This document shows positions 1 to 12,566 of a stretch of DNA of 64,000 bases, piece by piece. Below the pieces are notes generated by a model, which did no database searches, was not told the origin of the DNA, and saw only the letters and a list, made by a program, of their open reading frames with translations. A program made the translations under genes and the position numbers. The DNA is from Symbiodinium natans (taxonomy: Eukaryota; Sar; Dinophyceae; Suessiales; Symbiodiniaceae), in assembly GCA_905221605.1 (NCBI GenBank), contig CAJNDS010002474.1, positions 102,001 to 166,000 of the forward strand. Direction: 5' to 3'. Each line of letters starts with the position of its first letter. The stretch's first letter is position 1.

Positions 1-3000
1 ATCCTGAGCCCTCCTAAGCCAACCCAAACCGTGGATCTTGAAGATGCCAGCACCCCGAACCCGAAAGCAATCCCTACACTCCCTCAAGCAAAGATCGCAA
101 AGAGAAACACACCACAAGATCCACACACAACCCTTGACCAAATCTTGAAACATGTCGAAACAAATCTGCGAAGCGCTCTGCCTTTCTCCCCGAAGCAGCT
201 GGCATTCCACTCCGGAGTTTGGCACACGAGAGGAACTCCAAGGCGCGGGAGCAGTGGAGCAGCGAAGCGCTAGGGGAACCGACGGCTGCAACCCCAACCC
301 TTGGGCTTCTGGGGTTTCAGCTAGCAAGCATGCATCCAAAACTCTGAAACACAAACGGTTCCCTTCATTGTGAACAAAAAAGGGAGGGGGGGGGGCATGT
401 CATCGTGAACACTTGGCCGAGATTGTGCCACCCAAAAACCCCAAACGCTTGAAATCTGCTACCTTTTTCATTGCAAAAGGAGCCTGAGACCCCAAAGGGG
501 CGGAGCGGCCCAAATTGAACCCTAAAAGCTTCTCCGCTGTCGCGCATCGGTGCTAGATCTCACCAGTGGGGTATCAAGCTCCACACCAAGCGACCCCACA
601 TCTCCTGGGCGACAAGGCGTTGGTCTAGCCTAGTGTATAGAGGTGGCTCTGATCGGTTTAGAAAACTGAGGCATCTGATGAAGAAACGCTCCCAAACATA
701 TTGACAAAGCTGCTGTCTATTCTATTCCAACATACATGCGTGCCTACAGATTAACATGCAATGCGTCTGACCCTGCTTTTCACATCGTCCAACCATGCTA
801 GAAGAGGAATGCGACTCATGGAAATTGGGATTGAAACTTTAGCGCTGTGATAGACGTCACCACGTGGCTTACACAGCAAAAGAAAACACATAGCCACGAA
901 ACTAGGCAACATCGTGAACAAGAACGAGCCTAAAACTAAAAGTAAATCTCAAACCGATGCGACGAACAACACACTGGCAAGGAGAGACACAGTAGTCAAA
1001 GAGGAATGCAAAGCTGTCAAAAGGACGATCCCAGCAGTTGCTGTTACATCTTTCTGCTCCTCGGGTTGGCGTAGAAACTGATAAAATGAGCAGCGCCGAT
1101 CGAAAGTGGTATTTCTGGCGCGGCTCACTCACATGCATCAACAGTAGCAATTGGGCGTGCGACTGCATGCGTAGTACTAGTCACCCGACCTTACACGCCA
1201 TGCCCCAAACGCATTAAACTTTGCCAAACGCAATAAAGTCAGACCCAATGTGCAGTCTAGAAGCTTGCTTCATTTGCCCCATCTTGGTCACCTCAACGCA
1301 GCCAGGAGCAACGGCTTTCGCTATGGTTCTTCCGCTGTGACGCAGCAGGGCTTAGGCTGTTGAGGAAATATGTAGATATCCTTGGGTCAACGCTTGTACA
1401 CTTCCTTGAATATCGAAAATGTACTCATGTTTCGTACATATATATGTATATATATATATATATACATATGTTTTTGTTTTGAAGTCAACCAGTATAGACA
1501 TAGTCTCACCGTTTGGTCATGGTATGGGGATGCATACTATAAATTAAATCTGTTATGTACTATGTTGCTTGAACATGGCATCTGTTGTGTGCTGTAAACA
1601 ATGTATGCCGTAATGTATGCGAAGCGGCACATGTGACACAATTGCGTCGAACATTTCTCGTTCCTTTCTCCGTCTCAATGCGGATGAGTCATCGGTACTG
1701 CCACCGAAAGCAAAACTTCAACTCAAGTAAGCAATGCTTGAATTCACGTCCTATCGTGCTTTGTCTAAGCAAATAACGCTTGTTCCAAGCAAATTAGTGC
1801 TTCTTCAAGACCAGGGGAAAACTGATCAAATACTCAAGGACGAATTGCTTTTACGACTGAAGTACAAGGTATACACTTTTCACGAGTTAATGAAAGATTC
1901 ATGGCATACTAATGATCTGACTAAAGCCGTTCATACTTCAATACTAATTTCAAGGAGTTTTGAATACAACCGATATGTAAACTAAACATTAGTTAAAACA
2001 CAGCAAACTTGTTTTCTTTTGCATGCTAGATAATCTATGTTGTTGCGAATTAAATACAAATGAAATACTACGTTCAGAAAAGCACAATTTGCATCGAACA
2101 ACCTAGAAAAGCATAATTCTTTTGGAAACGCATAAGTGGCATACTTGTGACCACAAGTTTTCAAAACTCACGATGTTGCAATGTATGCCAACTGCCCGAA
2201 TGTTGTGAGATAATGTCCTCTGCCCGCAAAGGCTGAAGTCCAGCTAGGGAGCTCAAAATCCTACCGTGCTGTCCGAGAAGCCTGAACAAAATCGCAAGAA
2301 CCGCCAAATCTCACATCTTCTGCCCCCTAAACTTTCTCAGCATTGACTGGCCGAGGCTTGCCAACTTTCAGGTTTCGAAACAAGCAGCTACAAGCCCAAC
2401 ACCTGCCCAGATGGCCTCGACTTGGTGCTTCATCTGCACGGCCATCCATCCAGTGGCCATCACGCGGCCATTCATGATGAAGATGCAGTCGTCTGGATGT
2501 GATTTAGGGTTTGAAACGCGAAGCCTTCTGTGCCTGAAAGCCCTGCACTCTGAACCGTGCCAAAAACTAACACATGGGGCAGAAAACCCTGCTTCAGCTT
2601 TCATTGGCCCTTTTTGAACCCTTGGCCCTTCCGCTCCAGTGCGCATTGGATCCACCGTTTCGAACTCAAGCACGGCCTTACCTCTGAATCCTAAGCGTCC
2701 AGAGCCTCAATCCCGGAACCCAAACTCCCAAAGATGAAGTTGCCTTAGAATCTGAACCTCGAAGCTGACGCCTCGAAACCTTGAGCTCTGCACATGCTTA
2801 GCTGCCAAGCCCTCAAACCTTGAACGCTACCTGCCCTCGCTTCCTGCATTGCCCAGGTGCCAGGGCCCAAAGAGCAAAGCGTCAGTTCCCAGAGTTGGGC
2901 TGGTAGCTCCTAAGGAAGTGATGTGAGCTTTGGCCTCTGACAGCTACTTTACAGGATTGACCCGAAGGCTTTCTAAGGCTTGCTGTAGGGGAGTTCCTGC

Positions 3001-3779
3001 TTTGGTCTTTAAGCTGAAGTCTCAAGGTATGTTGGTATGTTGGTATGTTGCAAAATGTTGTTGTGCCATGGGTTCTCATGCGAAACACCTATGCACAAGC
3101 CTGCGTGCACGTACACGCGCAGGTTTTTGTGCCCTCTGGGACGGCACCTCCAAACACACCCGACGAGGAACTATGGAAGAAAGCCTTCGCACCCCACCTA
3201 CGCTGCGAGGCCCCCTTAAAACCCCTTAAGGCCTGTTAAGTTTGATACTATCGATGTAGACCTTCGGGTTGACCGACACCCTTGCACACTGTTCCCACCA
3301 AAGCCACCGAGTCTGCAAATATTAACCTGACCCTCTCCTGCAACTCGCTGTTGCTCTGGAGCAAGTTGCGCAGGTTGGCAGTGACCTGGATTATTTTCTG
3401 AGTTCCTGCAGTGTCATGATTTACATCTAGATGTCTAGATCTTCTTGGAATTGGGGCTGATGGGCTCTATCGGATTTATCTTTTATCAAGCAGCCATTGG
3501 GTAAGATGTGAGAGTGTGTTTTTGCTGAACCTTCAATGCCACGTCGTAGTTTATATGGAGCGTTGACAGATCCGAACAGATCGAGCTAGACCCCTCGTCA
3601 ACGATTGCCGGAAGTTTTCAGTGGTCCCATTCGAGCCCAACCCATAGTGACCCCAAACTCCTCCAACCTTGAAAATGGGTTTTAGTAAGTTCTCCGGACA
3701 AAGGAGACGACTATTGAATCAGCCGATAATCCAAACCTGAAAGTAGAAACACTGGGGCCGAAGCAACCTCCGCCATGGC
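1..3779. other. Non-coding stretch, no gene recognised
   Basis: No open frame here has protein-like composition or a recognisable motif. It contains a short alternating TA tract at about 1437-1470, a run of G near 385, and many degenerate words of the type CCCTAAA, CCGAAACC and CTTCAGG on both strands. I see no RNA gene. Confidence 0.5.
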
Positions 3780-3848
3780 CTTGGATCCAGGGACCAGCTT
3801 TGAAAGAGTCAGAATAATTCCGCATAGCTCTGTACAGCTCTGCAAAGC
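3780..3848 (-). CDS. Candidate single exon, unknown protein
   Basis: A 69-nt open segment lies between a minus-strand CTAG acceptor and an AAG|GCCATGG (GC-type) donor. It reads 23 codons, starting GFAELYRAMRNY and ending AGPWIQ. The helical, mixed-charge composition and the splice-like borders are the only support. No family was recognised and no neighbouring exon could be assigned. It could be a chance open frame. Confidence 0.22.
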
Positions 3849-6402
3849 CTAGGGTTGTGCCTATGGATGTAGTGCTTAAAGTCATGAAACCACTGATTTT
3901 ACGTATATATGCGCATTGCCATCGGGCTAAGGCTAGGCTCGCAGAGTCTCTGCGTAAGCACTCGTAAGATGCACTGCAGCGCATCGAGCTTTGTTTGTAA
4001 TGTCATGGTGTCGGAAGAGTTCACAAGCCTTGCGCCTGACTGGCCTGCCTAAGCTACACATGTTGGTGTGGCAGGTCCTTGAAAGAATTGAAGCCGCATC
4101 TTAGCGTGGGTGCACTGGGAAGGCGAATCCGCATTGAGGCCTGATGGGAAGAACCTCATAAGCAGCAAGTTGCGAAGGTGATGTATCAGCCGTGAAGAGG
4201 ACACAGTTGGTTGCGAGCAATTGTATGAGAGATCGTTGGATGCAGATTACATGAATCAGCTAGGCCGCCGGGAAACCAATGATGAACCTATGCCAGCATC
4301 CAGAACAACGGACCAAGCCTCTCCGGCAAGCCCCTCGATACAAATACCCACCAAGCCTTATCTTGAAACAACAAGCTCCTCAGCAACACGTTTGGAGCTC
4401 CTTTGCTTCGTAAAGTCCTCACACCCTCAACTCCTAACTCCTGAATTTGGTTAAGAAACACACTTAGCCCATGCTACATGCATTGATAACAAGCCGCATT
4501 AGGTCTTGTGACAAAGGCCTCTCCCAAGGCCCGCCTCCGCCGGATATATGTCTTTGGAGAGCGGCACCGTGGTGCCCTGGACGGAGACACAGTCGCCTGA
4601 AGATTTGCAGATGAGGCCGGGCATCAAACAACTGGCGGGGTTTAGTTTTCGAGCGCAGCATTTCAGACTTCAAGCCTTGCTCGGGATTGTGGGACGTCTT
4701 GCATCACATGCAGCTTCCGGGTATCTCGGTTTTCGAACCCCGGACCGCTCAAAAAACTGAACCATGTTTGGGTCCAAGAATTCCTGAGCAGGACTCAGGT
4801 ATCCTTCAGGTCCTCTTGCACTGTTAATCATATAGCAGCCACTGTTCCTGGGGCCAAGTGCCCTCCGGGACCCGGAAGCTGGATGCGGCCGGAACTTGTT
4901 GTGGGCTCATTTGTGTCAGAAAGATTGGTCCCGGGGGCTTGGCTCCTCAAATTCACTTACCCACACATAAAAGCCGGACACACTCAGTTTTGAACCCACC
5001 TCTGCAACCGTTCGCCTTTTATAAACACATCCAAAGCAATGTGCAGGCGGGAATCCAAGAGCGAAAATGTGTCCCGCGGCGACTGCGTTGCCTGGCTTCC
5101 AAACTCAAGGCGTAAGGGGGTTCAGAGTCAGGTCGGCTTGGCTTTGAAAGCTGCGACGGGGTATGGATCGTATTGTATTGTCGCATTTTGAGATCGCAGC
5201 CTCAAAGTAAAGTGCTGCTGCGCTGCACATGACCAACATCGCATCCTAGCTTGCGACTTGTATGGCCCAGGGCCTGGTTGCTTGGATGCGCGGCCCAGCC
5301 AGGATGTTTTGTTCACTGCACTACCAAGTCCAAGAACCACGTGAACAACCCTCATACCGTTCGACGCAAGACCCGAAGATTCATAGCGCAGCTGATTCTT
5401 GCTTATCTTGCTCGAGTTTCATCCACATGGCTTGTGGATAGTCAGGGGTGACACCTTACTCTGGGTGTCAGGGGAGGCGAGAGCCAAAGTCTGGATGAAT
5501 GCCTGTGCAGTGCAAAGTCATTTTCATGACAAGCGTCTGTTTTTTCTGTCTGCTGAATCATCTAGTCATCTAGTAAAGAAGCTTAACTTAGCTCAGAGGA
5601 CACAGTCCGTTTAGAACGGCTCTGAGTGGGTCAGCATCCTGCGTGCCTTCCCACCACCTTCAAAACTTTAAATTGTGCGAAGCACTGTGCCTGTAGTTTG
5701 AACGCCATTCCGTGCCTTTGTTTGAAAAATAGCAGCGCAGATTTCAGACCATTCCATACTGGGAAAGTGGAAGATGTACGCTCTGCACGCCTTCTCCTCG
5801 AGCAATCGCCCATAAGTTTGACTGCGTGTGACACGAGAGCTTTTCCTAAACAATGACTTCGAACGAAATGCTACAGTCCTCCCAGTTGCCAAACACTGAA
5901 AACCCTAGGCCCCAAACTGCCTTCTGGCTCCGAAGACAGGACCTGCATAGACCGGTTGGTGCCTGAGTGCGGTGGTGCTTGAGGAGGGGGTGGGCAGGAA
6001 GGCAGGATGGGGTTCGGCTTGTGTTTTGGCTTGACGGGTTGAAATTTGCTGCAAGCGAAATCCCAACACAAAAGCCCGAAACCCGAAGCAGAAATCCCAA
6101 ACCTGAAGCCCAAAACCAAAGCACGGGCCCGAAGCAACAAATCCCAAACCCGCAGCTTGCGCCTCCCCACGCCACGCCCCTCTCCCAGCAAAATGTTCCG
6201 ACCCCCCTCCTTTGACTGTGTCGTCTCCGTGGCCTCCCGTCACCGTCTCCTCTTCGTGGCCTCTTTCGCTTGAAAGCGATCCGATAGAACACCTTCCGCA
6301 AACGAGAACCCGATTCCAGAGGTTTTCGGGAAGAATCCAAGAAAACAAAGAGCACGCGCAGAACCGAGGTTAAGTGTCCAAGGACGGGGGGGGTGGAGGG
6401 TG
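3849..6402. other. Non-coding stretch
   Basis: Nothing gene-like was seen. The minus-strand frames in 5.8-6.5 kb are low-complexity and read through runs of degenerate CCCGAAACCC-like words, so I do not treat them as coding. Confidence 0.4.
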
Positions 6403-6560
6403 AGTGGGTAAGACGTTGTCTCAGGCAATAGACCAACCGCATCCACTCAGACGGATTTGTGCCACCTCGGTGGGAGGTTGGGGGGGGGGTTGGGGGGTAA
6501 AAACGTTGTTTCACGCAATACACCACAACCGCATCCACTCAGAGGGATGGGTCACCTAAG
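6403..6560. repeat. Imperfect tandem duplication, period about 90 bp
   Basis: Two copies of a segment containing ACGTTGT, then CAATA, then CCGCATCCACTCAGA occur at about 6412-6453 and 6502-6545. Each is preceded by a G-rich tract ending in GTAA or GTAAA. The copies differ by scattered substitutions and a small indel. Confidence 0.6.
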
Positions 6561-6737
6561 CAGAACTCCTATATCCAACCTAAGCAGAACCCCATTCTCA
6601 AACAGTTACTCCCACCCCAGACCTTACGCGTGCGGTCTGCCCCCGTGTGCGGGATTGCTAACCACCACGCATGCAGGACGTGGCAGGTGTAAAAAAACTT
6701 CGAACAACTCATCCTGCGGCCTTGCCATGCTGTGACC

Positions 6738-6747
6738 GGTCACTTGT
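6738..6747. repeat. Left border motif of the satellite array
   Basis: GGTCACTTGT occurs a few dozen bases before the first satellite unit. It is the inverted counterpart of the ACAAGTGACC copies found directly after the array at 8566-8625, so the array is bracketed by opposite-facing motifs. Confidence 0.5.
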
Positions 6748-6773
6748 TTTTTCGGCAAGTGGCCCAAAGTGTG

Positions 6774-8556
6774 GCGGACGAGACTGTGACAGCCGTAAAA
6801 CCCCTAGAAGCGGACGAGACCGTGACAGCCCAAAACCCATAATAGCGGACGAGACCGAGACAGCCCAAAACCCATAGAAGCGGACGAAACCGTGACAGCC
6901 CATAAACCCCTAGAAGCGGACGAGACCGTGACAGCCCAAAACCCCCAGAAGCGGACGAGACCGTGACAGCCCAAAACCCCTAGAAGCGGACGAGACCGTG
7001 ACAGCCCAAAACCCCTAGAAGCGGACGAGACCGTGACAGCCCAGCACAAAACCCCTAGAAGCGGACGAGACCATTACAGCGCAAAACCCCTAGAAGCGGA
7101 CGAGACCGTGACAGCCCAGAACCCCTAGAAGCGGACGAGACCGTGACAGCCCAGAAGCGGACGGGACCGTCACAGCACAAAACCCCTAGAAGCGGACGAG
7201 ACCGTGACAGCCCAAAACCCCTAGAAGCGGACGAGACCGTGACAGACCAGAACCCCTAGAAGCGGACGAGACCGTGACAGCCCAGAACCCCTAGAAGCGG
7301 ACGGGACCGTCACAGCACAAAACCCCTAGAAGCGGACGAGACCGTGACAGCCCAAAACCCCTAGAAGCGGACGAGACCGTGACAGCCCAGAACCCCTAGA
7401 AGCGGACGAGACCGTGACAGCCCAGAACCCCTAGAAGCGGATGGGACCGTCACAGCACAAAACCCCTAAGAAGCGGACGAGACCGTGACAGCCCAAAACC
7501 CCTAGAAGCGGACGAGACCGTGACAGCCCAGAACCCCTAGAAGCGGACGAGACCGTGACAGCCCAGAACCCCTAGAAGCGGACGGGACCGTCACAGCCCA
7601 AAACCCCTAGAAGCGGACGAGACCGTGACAGCCCGAAACCCCTAGAAGCGGACGAGACCGTGACAGCCCAGAACCCCTAGAAGCGGACGAGACCGTGACA
7701 GCCCAGAACCCCTAGAAGCGGACGGGACCGTCACAGCACAAAACCCCTAGAAGCGGACGAGACCGTGACAGCCCAAAACCCCTGACGAGACCGTGACAGC
7801 CCAGAACCCCTAGAAGCGGACGGGACCGTCACAGCACAAAACCCCTAGAAGCGGACGAGACCGTGACAGCCCAAAACCCCTAGAAGCGGACGAGACCGTG
7901 ACAGCCCAGAACCCCTAGAAGCGGACGAGACCGTGACAGCCCAGAACCCCTAGAAGCGGATGGGACCGTCACAGCACAAAACCCCCTAGAAGCGGACGAG
8001 ACCGTGACAGCCCAAAACCCCTAGAGGCGGACGAGGCCGTGACAGCCCAGAACCCCTAGAAGCGGACGAGACCGTGACAGCCCAGAACCCCTAGCGTCAC
8101 AGCACAAAACCCCTAGAAGCGGACGAGACCGTGACAGCCCAAAACCCCTAGAGGCGGACGAGACCGTGACAGCCCAGAACCCCTAGAAGCGGACGAGACC
8201 GTGACAGTCCAGAACCCCTAGAAGCGGACGGGACCGTCACAGCCCAAAACCCCTAGAAGCGGACGAGACCGTGACAGCCCGAAACCCCTAGAAGCGGACG
8301 AGACCGTGACAGCCCAGAACCCCTAGAAGCGGACGAGACCGTGACAGCCCAGAACCCCTAGAAGCGGACGGGACCGTCACAGCACAAAACCCCTAGAAGC
8401 GGACGAGACCGTGACAGCCCAAAACCCCTAGAAGCGGACGAGACCGTGACAGTCCAGAACCCCTAGAAGCGGACGGGACCGTCACAGCACAAAACCCCTA
8501 GAAGCGGACGAGTCCGTGACAGCCCAAAACCCCTAGAGGCAGACGAGACCGTGACA
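6774..8556. repeat. 35-bp minisatellite array with four-unit higher-order repeat
   Basis: About 50 units of roughly 35 bp, each containing CCCCTAGAAGCGGACGAGAC followed by CGTGACAGCCC. A variant reading GGGACCGTCACAGCAC recurs at about 7163, 7303, 7443, 7583 and 7723, exactly 140 bp apart. The array is therefore organised as four-monomer higher-order repeats. Truncated units near 7784 and 8093 shift the register. Stop codons recur in most frames, so it is not coding. Confidence 0.95.
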
Positions 8557-8565
8557 GTGCGCGGG

Positions 8566-8625
8566 CACAAGTGACCCGCAAAAATGCGGGCACAAGTGAC
8601 CCAGGTGAGGCGGTCACAAGTGACC
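8566..8625. repeat. Three ACAAGTGACC copies at right border of the satellite
   Basis: Three copies of CACAAGTGACC lie at about 8567-8577, 8592-8602 and 8615-8625, just after the last satellite unit. The first two are embedded in GCGGGCACAAGTGACCC. They are inverted relative to the single GGTCACTTGT on the left side of the array. Confidence 0.7.
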
Positions 8626-9258
8626 AGTGTGCCGGCGAGGGGGGGGGGGTTGGTGGATCATGATGGGTTTAGGGTTTAGCTCCCCGTTCCCTCCACTGTG
8701 ATTCGTGGAACCTCTCACTACATACGCGTTCTTGGAGAAACAAAAGTTGTATGTGCCGAAAGCCCGCGATTTGCCGGCTTCTGCCAAAACACAATGCCAA
8801 TCATCCAAGACTGTGGAGCTTCAAGACTAAAAGAGACAGGAATTCCACTATCGTCTTTCTTCCCTTCGCTCAGAGACCCTGAGATCCTAATAGTTAGCAT
8901 AAGCGCTCTACACGAGTCTGTCCACCCTCTACCCTCAACTCAACCTCAGCAACGATCACGCCCAAGAAGGTTTCAGGCGCTGGCGCAACTGACCGTATCC
9001 TCAGCAGCTGTCGCGGATGGATTTTGTAGGCTGATCTGTTTGGGGGGATTCGCACTTTCGCTGTTTAGGGCCAGTACTTAGGGAAGTTCAGGGGTTTCTG
9101 GAACTTTCGGAAGGAAACGCTGTAAACGCTGTAGTTTCGACCCTCATTGCACGCTTCTAGCCCAAAACCAAGTGTCCGTCGCGACAGCGCAGGTCTGCAG
9201 CGAAGTCGCAGCACCTCGCAAGCTGTGCAGAGAAGTTCAGGGCTCCAGGGCGGAACGC
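8626..9258. other. Non-coding stretch
   Basis: Begins with a run of about ten G residues near 8640. Minus-strand frames around 8.7-8.9 kb are open for some 60 codons but show no recognised motif. Confidence 0.35.
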
Positions 9259-9356
9259 TCAGCGGGTTGAAAAAGCCGCTTTGTCTTGGTGGGCTTCACT
9301 GAAAGGCTTCAGGTCTTTGGGATGCCCAAGGTCACCGATGGTTCCGACACTTGAGT
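9259..9356 (-). CDS. Possible last exon of the AIFM2-like oxidoreductase
   Basis: The minus strand reads a short open segment containing SSVGTIGDLGHPKDLKPF, ending in a TGA at 9259-9261. The IGD followed by a K-rich stretch resembles the C-terminal FAD-contact motif (xxAIGDxx) of the AIFM2 and type II NADH dehydrogenase superfamily. It lies downstream of, and on the same strand as, the exons at 15973, 12488 and 10798. The exon start is uncertain because a large microsatellite begins about 90 bp upstream of it. Assignment rests on one short motif and gene order. Confidence 0.33.
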
Positions 9357-9446
9357 TGCAATGGCATCTGGTTGTCGATCGTGGTGCTGGTTTTGCAACA
9401 CAAGCTAAGCCCCAGCGGCACGAGAACTTCTTGTCATCGTTATTGT

Positions 9447-9556
9447 TGTTGTGCTTGTGCTTGTGCTTGTGCTTGTGCTTGTGCTTGTGCTTGTGCTTGT
9501 GCTTGTGCTTGTGCTTGTGCTTGTGCTTGTGCTTGTGCTTGTGCTTGTGCTTGTGC

Positions 9557-9629
<73 letters not shown>

Positions 9630-9716
9630 GGTCGTCGTCGTCGTCGTTGTTGTTCTTCTGCTTCTTCTTCTTCTTCTTCTTCTTCTTCTTCTTCTTCTTC
9701 TTGTTTTTTGCTTTTG
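9447..9716. repeat. Compound microsatellite (CTTGTG)n-(TTG)n-(GTC)n-(CTT)n
   Basis: About 18 copies of CTTGTG (9451-9560) run into about 23 copies of TTG (to 9628), five or six GTC, and about 16 CTT (to 9702). All long open frames across it are repeat translations and are not annotated as genes. Confidence 0.97.
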
Positions 9717-10254
9717 TTGCATTGCTGGCATGATGGCCAGGATCCAAACGGTTCCTACATCGTACATGATCGTACATGATGACGTAAGCTCACCGCAGCC
9801 TATCTCTTGAGAGGCTTCGGGAGCAAACCTCAATAGAAGGGCTGGTATAAGGCGTTAAAGAAGGCTTTTGGTTTGCTTGAAACCTCGCGGAAGCCAGAAC
9901 GTGGGTCTTTGACATGCGCAGTGAGCCTTGCCCTCCACGAACCTCAACTTCCTCAACTTCTCAAGGATCAGCCCATAAGGCCCCAAAGCCTAAATCACGA
10001 ACCTGACTCAAGTTTGGTTTAGGCTCCTCGTTACAGTTACGAGGGACAAGTGCGCTCCTTTCAGGATATGTAAGGATTCAAGGCTTCAAGGACGTGCAAA
10101 GGAAGCCCAGGCACATAGACAGGCCGGTGCATTGCAGCACCTCGGCCTCGGCAAGACTCAGCTTAGGGAGTCCCTCTCCTTTGTCAAAGGCGGCTTCAAC
10201 GGGCATTTACGCAACCAAAAGGTGTTCTGTTGGCTTCGTGGGCCGGAGGCTTCT

Positions 10255-10335
10255 ACCTCTCTCGCTCTCGCTTGCTCTCTCCCTCTCTCTTTCTTTCTGC
10301 CTCTCTCTCCTTCTCTCTTTCTCTCTTTCTTCCCC
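10255..10335. repeat. Polypyrimidine (CT-rich) tract
   Basis: A nearly pure C/T stretch of imperfect CTCTCT and CTTTCT words on the plus strand. On the minus strand it is purine-rich, so it would not serve as a polypyrimidine tract for the minus-strand oxidoreductase gene in whose intron it lies. Confidence 0.8.
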
Positions 10336-10797
10336 ACCTCACGCACACCCAGCGCTTCGAGCAGTGGCCGCTCTTCTCGAGGCAGCTCCTGGAAGCGATG
10401 AAAGGACCTTCTGATTTGGCGGGCTTAAACCGCTAGGCCTTCTCTTTTCTTGAGCCGAAACCACAAGACCTTCACTGCACAAGAACTCCGTCTAAAATCC
10501 TTGCATATCACAATCGCTTTGGAAGCCTCCGAAACAATCCTGGCACCCCAAAAACACCTAAAGCCCTGAACCTTGTGAATCCGTTCTGTTGAATTGCCGC
10601 TGAATGGATGTCTCAAATTTGTTGTTTGAAGGTTCCACATGGGTCTCAGGGCGTCTGGGGTGTGCGTCGGCAACTGCCTTTTCAGCCCTTGGCATGCCCT
10701 TGGCATTTGGGCTTTAGGACCTGCAAGCTAGGACTCTTGGGGTCGGATGGGATTTGTTTGGGATTTACTAGGCTATAGAGTAGATGGGACGAGTCAC

Positions 10798-10877
10798 CCT
10801 CAGCCACATGCTCCTTTCCCAGGCGAAGGTCGATCCCATGATCCCGCAGCCAGGACTCCGCATAGTCCTCGCTCGAG
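10798..10877 (-). CDS. AIFM2/FSP1-like oxidoreductase, internal exon after NAD-binding motif
   Basis: An 80-nt minus-strand segment lies between an AAAG acceptor and a GAGG|GTGACTC donor. It reads SSEDYAESWLRDHGIDLRLG, then KEHVAE. In pyridine-nucleotide oxidoreductases of this family the GxGxxGxE strand is followed by a helix and then a strand of the type LxxxGVxLxLGxxV. This exon matches that element and sits 1.6 kb downstream of the NAD-binding exon at 12488. Both ends are in codon phase 1. Confidence 0.55.
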
Positions 10878-12487
10878 CTTTCACGCTCCGACGCGACAGT
10901 TGTGTATAAGGTTCTCAAGGGATGGGGTCCAAGCGCACAAGGGAAGCCCACAGAAGCTTCAGGAGAACTATGGAGTATTGGGCAACAATTTTGCCACTCG
11001 TGGACAGGGCCTTATGATTTGTGGCTTTGGGCTTGCGATTTGGGACTGCTGGCTTCGGCCAACACTGTCACTCCACACTGACAGAGCGAGGCTAGTGCAG
11101 TGCCGTCGGTACCATCCGGTTCAAAAATGTCTTAGATCACTGGCCCTTCAAAATCCGGCAGCGCTAGCTCATGCCCGATATCGCATGCTCCCGAATCCCC
11201 AACAAGAGCCCTTCGCTCAGTTCAGACCTGCGCGTCGGCGGGCATGGTCGGCAGGGGCCGTGCGCACTTGTCCACCAAGATGACTTGCAAGCTTGGCATG
11301 AAGTGGGCCTGAGCTTCGAACGATTGCAAAAAGTTTTATCGAGAGCCGGTAGTCTAGTTTACGCTCCCGACAATGTTTGGTCACGTGCTGATCCTGTCGA
11401 CCATAATCGAGGTATGAAGTTTCCTGCGAACGACAAAGACTTAGAGGCTGTTTGTAGAACATGCTGTAAACAACCTGCAGCGATTCCATACCCAAAATGC
11501 AATACTTTTCTGCGGCCCCGTGATGCTGCAGCGACGTAGAACCCACAAAGACTATACGTGCACATCCAACCAAAATGGTGTCAGAATCACTTTCGGTCTT
11601 TGCAATACTGCAACGACGTCTGTTGCATGCTGTTAGTTCGGCATCCATGTGTCGGTTAAAAAAACTCAACTTCCAGTGTTGCCCGAGATGTTCTCGCTGT
11701 TTCCGCGAAGGTGATTGCAAAGTCCTTCCCCGAACAGGGGCTACTATGTGTTGCTTGTTGTTCTAAGGGATCTGCGTTTCTGAGTTTCTTCCAAGCCAGT
11801 GTGCTTTTTGCTAAAGAACACATCCCAGTGGAGCAGTGCTTTTGTGAAAAAACTAGGCCACACCAAGCAATGCAAAACCACCCAACAACCTCGAATTCTA
11901 CACGGCCTCGGCCTCGCACCAACAGTGTTCGAGCCTCCCGTCATTTAATGTAGTCATCAAAGCAGACTGATTTCTTTGCGGGCGCAACATTCTAGGCATG
12001 TAACCGAGAGCAAGACCAATCCGCGCGCTAGTCTGCAAAACATGTAAGGGTTCTGTGCTCCGACCCCGACCCGATGTGATTGCCATTCTGGCTGCCGCAT
12101 TCTAAGTTGATACAAGACATGGCATTCACATCATCTGCGGATTGTTCAACCCGGCGATGAGCCACACCAGCCCTGCATTGAGGCGCCCATCCAAGCAACC
12201 CGCAACATGGGAACGCACGAGCTCACGGGAGCCACGACTCAGCGACTGAGGCCCAGCCCTCCTAGTCGCTGGGCGAACAACAAAAAAAGAGAGCGCCACA
12301 TCTCTGTCAATGGGACGTGAGGGTTAGAGCCTCTACAACAAACGTCCAAGCAACAGAAAGAGCCAAAAATGGCAGCAACAAATTTCCGCCACCAGAGCCG
12401 ACACGGAGCCAAAGTAGGAAAACAACAAAGTGAGGATGTGGATTGACGTGGGATTTGGTGTTGTCAGTCCATTCTGTGCATGCCTAC

Positions 12488-12566
12488 ATCCTGCAATCCC
12501 AAGGCTTCGGCCAACTCAGCAGCGAGCTCCACACCGACGAGGCCACCACCCAAAAGAACCGCGGGC
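12488..12566 (-). CDS. AIFM2/FSP1-like oxidoreductase, NAD(P)-binding exon
   Basis: The minus strand reads PAVLLGGGLVGVELAAELAE, then ALGLQD. GGGLVGVELAAEL is a clear dinucleotide-binding beta-alpha-beta motif with the final acidic E that favours NAD(H). It is the central signature of AIFM2/FSP1, type II NADH dehydrogenases and related flavoproteins, which pass electrons from NAD(P)H to quinones. The acceptor is AACAG|GCCCGC. The donor is either GAT|GTAGGC or an upstream CAG|GAT. The neighbouring exons are about 1.6 kb and 3.4 kb away. The family is clear; the exact subfamily is inferred. Confidence 0.65.

Noticed and set aside
5846-6538. A 230-codon minus-strand frame
   Set aside because: Open mainly because of CCCGAAACC-like repeated words; overlapping frames are also open and no motif is present.
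6774-8556. CRISPR-like array
   Set aside because: Units are contiguous tandem repeats with no unique spacers; it is a satellite.
9259-9833. Long open frames of poly-Leu, poly-Asn, poly-Thr or Cys/Ala
   Set aside because: They are translations of the CTTGTG/TTG/CTT microsatellite and occur in several frames at once. Only the end of one minus frame (9259-9356) has non-repeat character.
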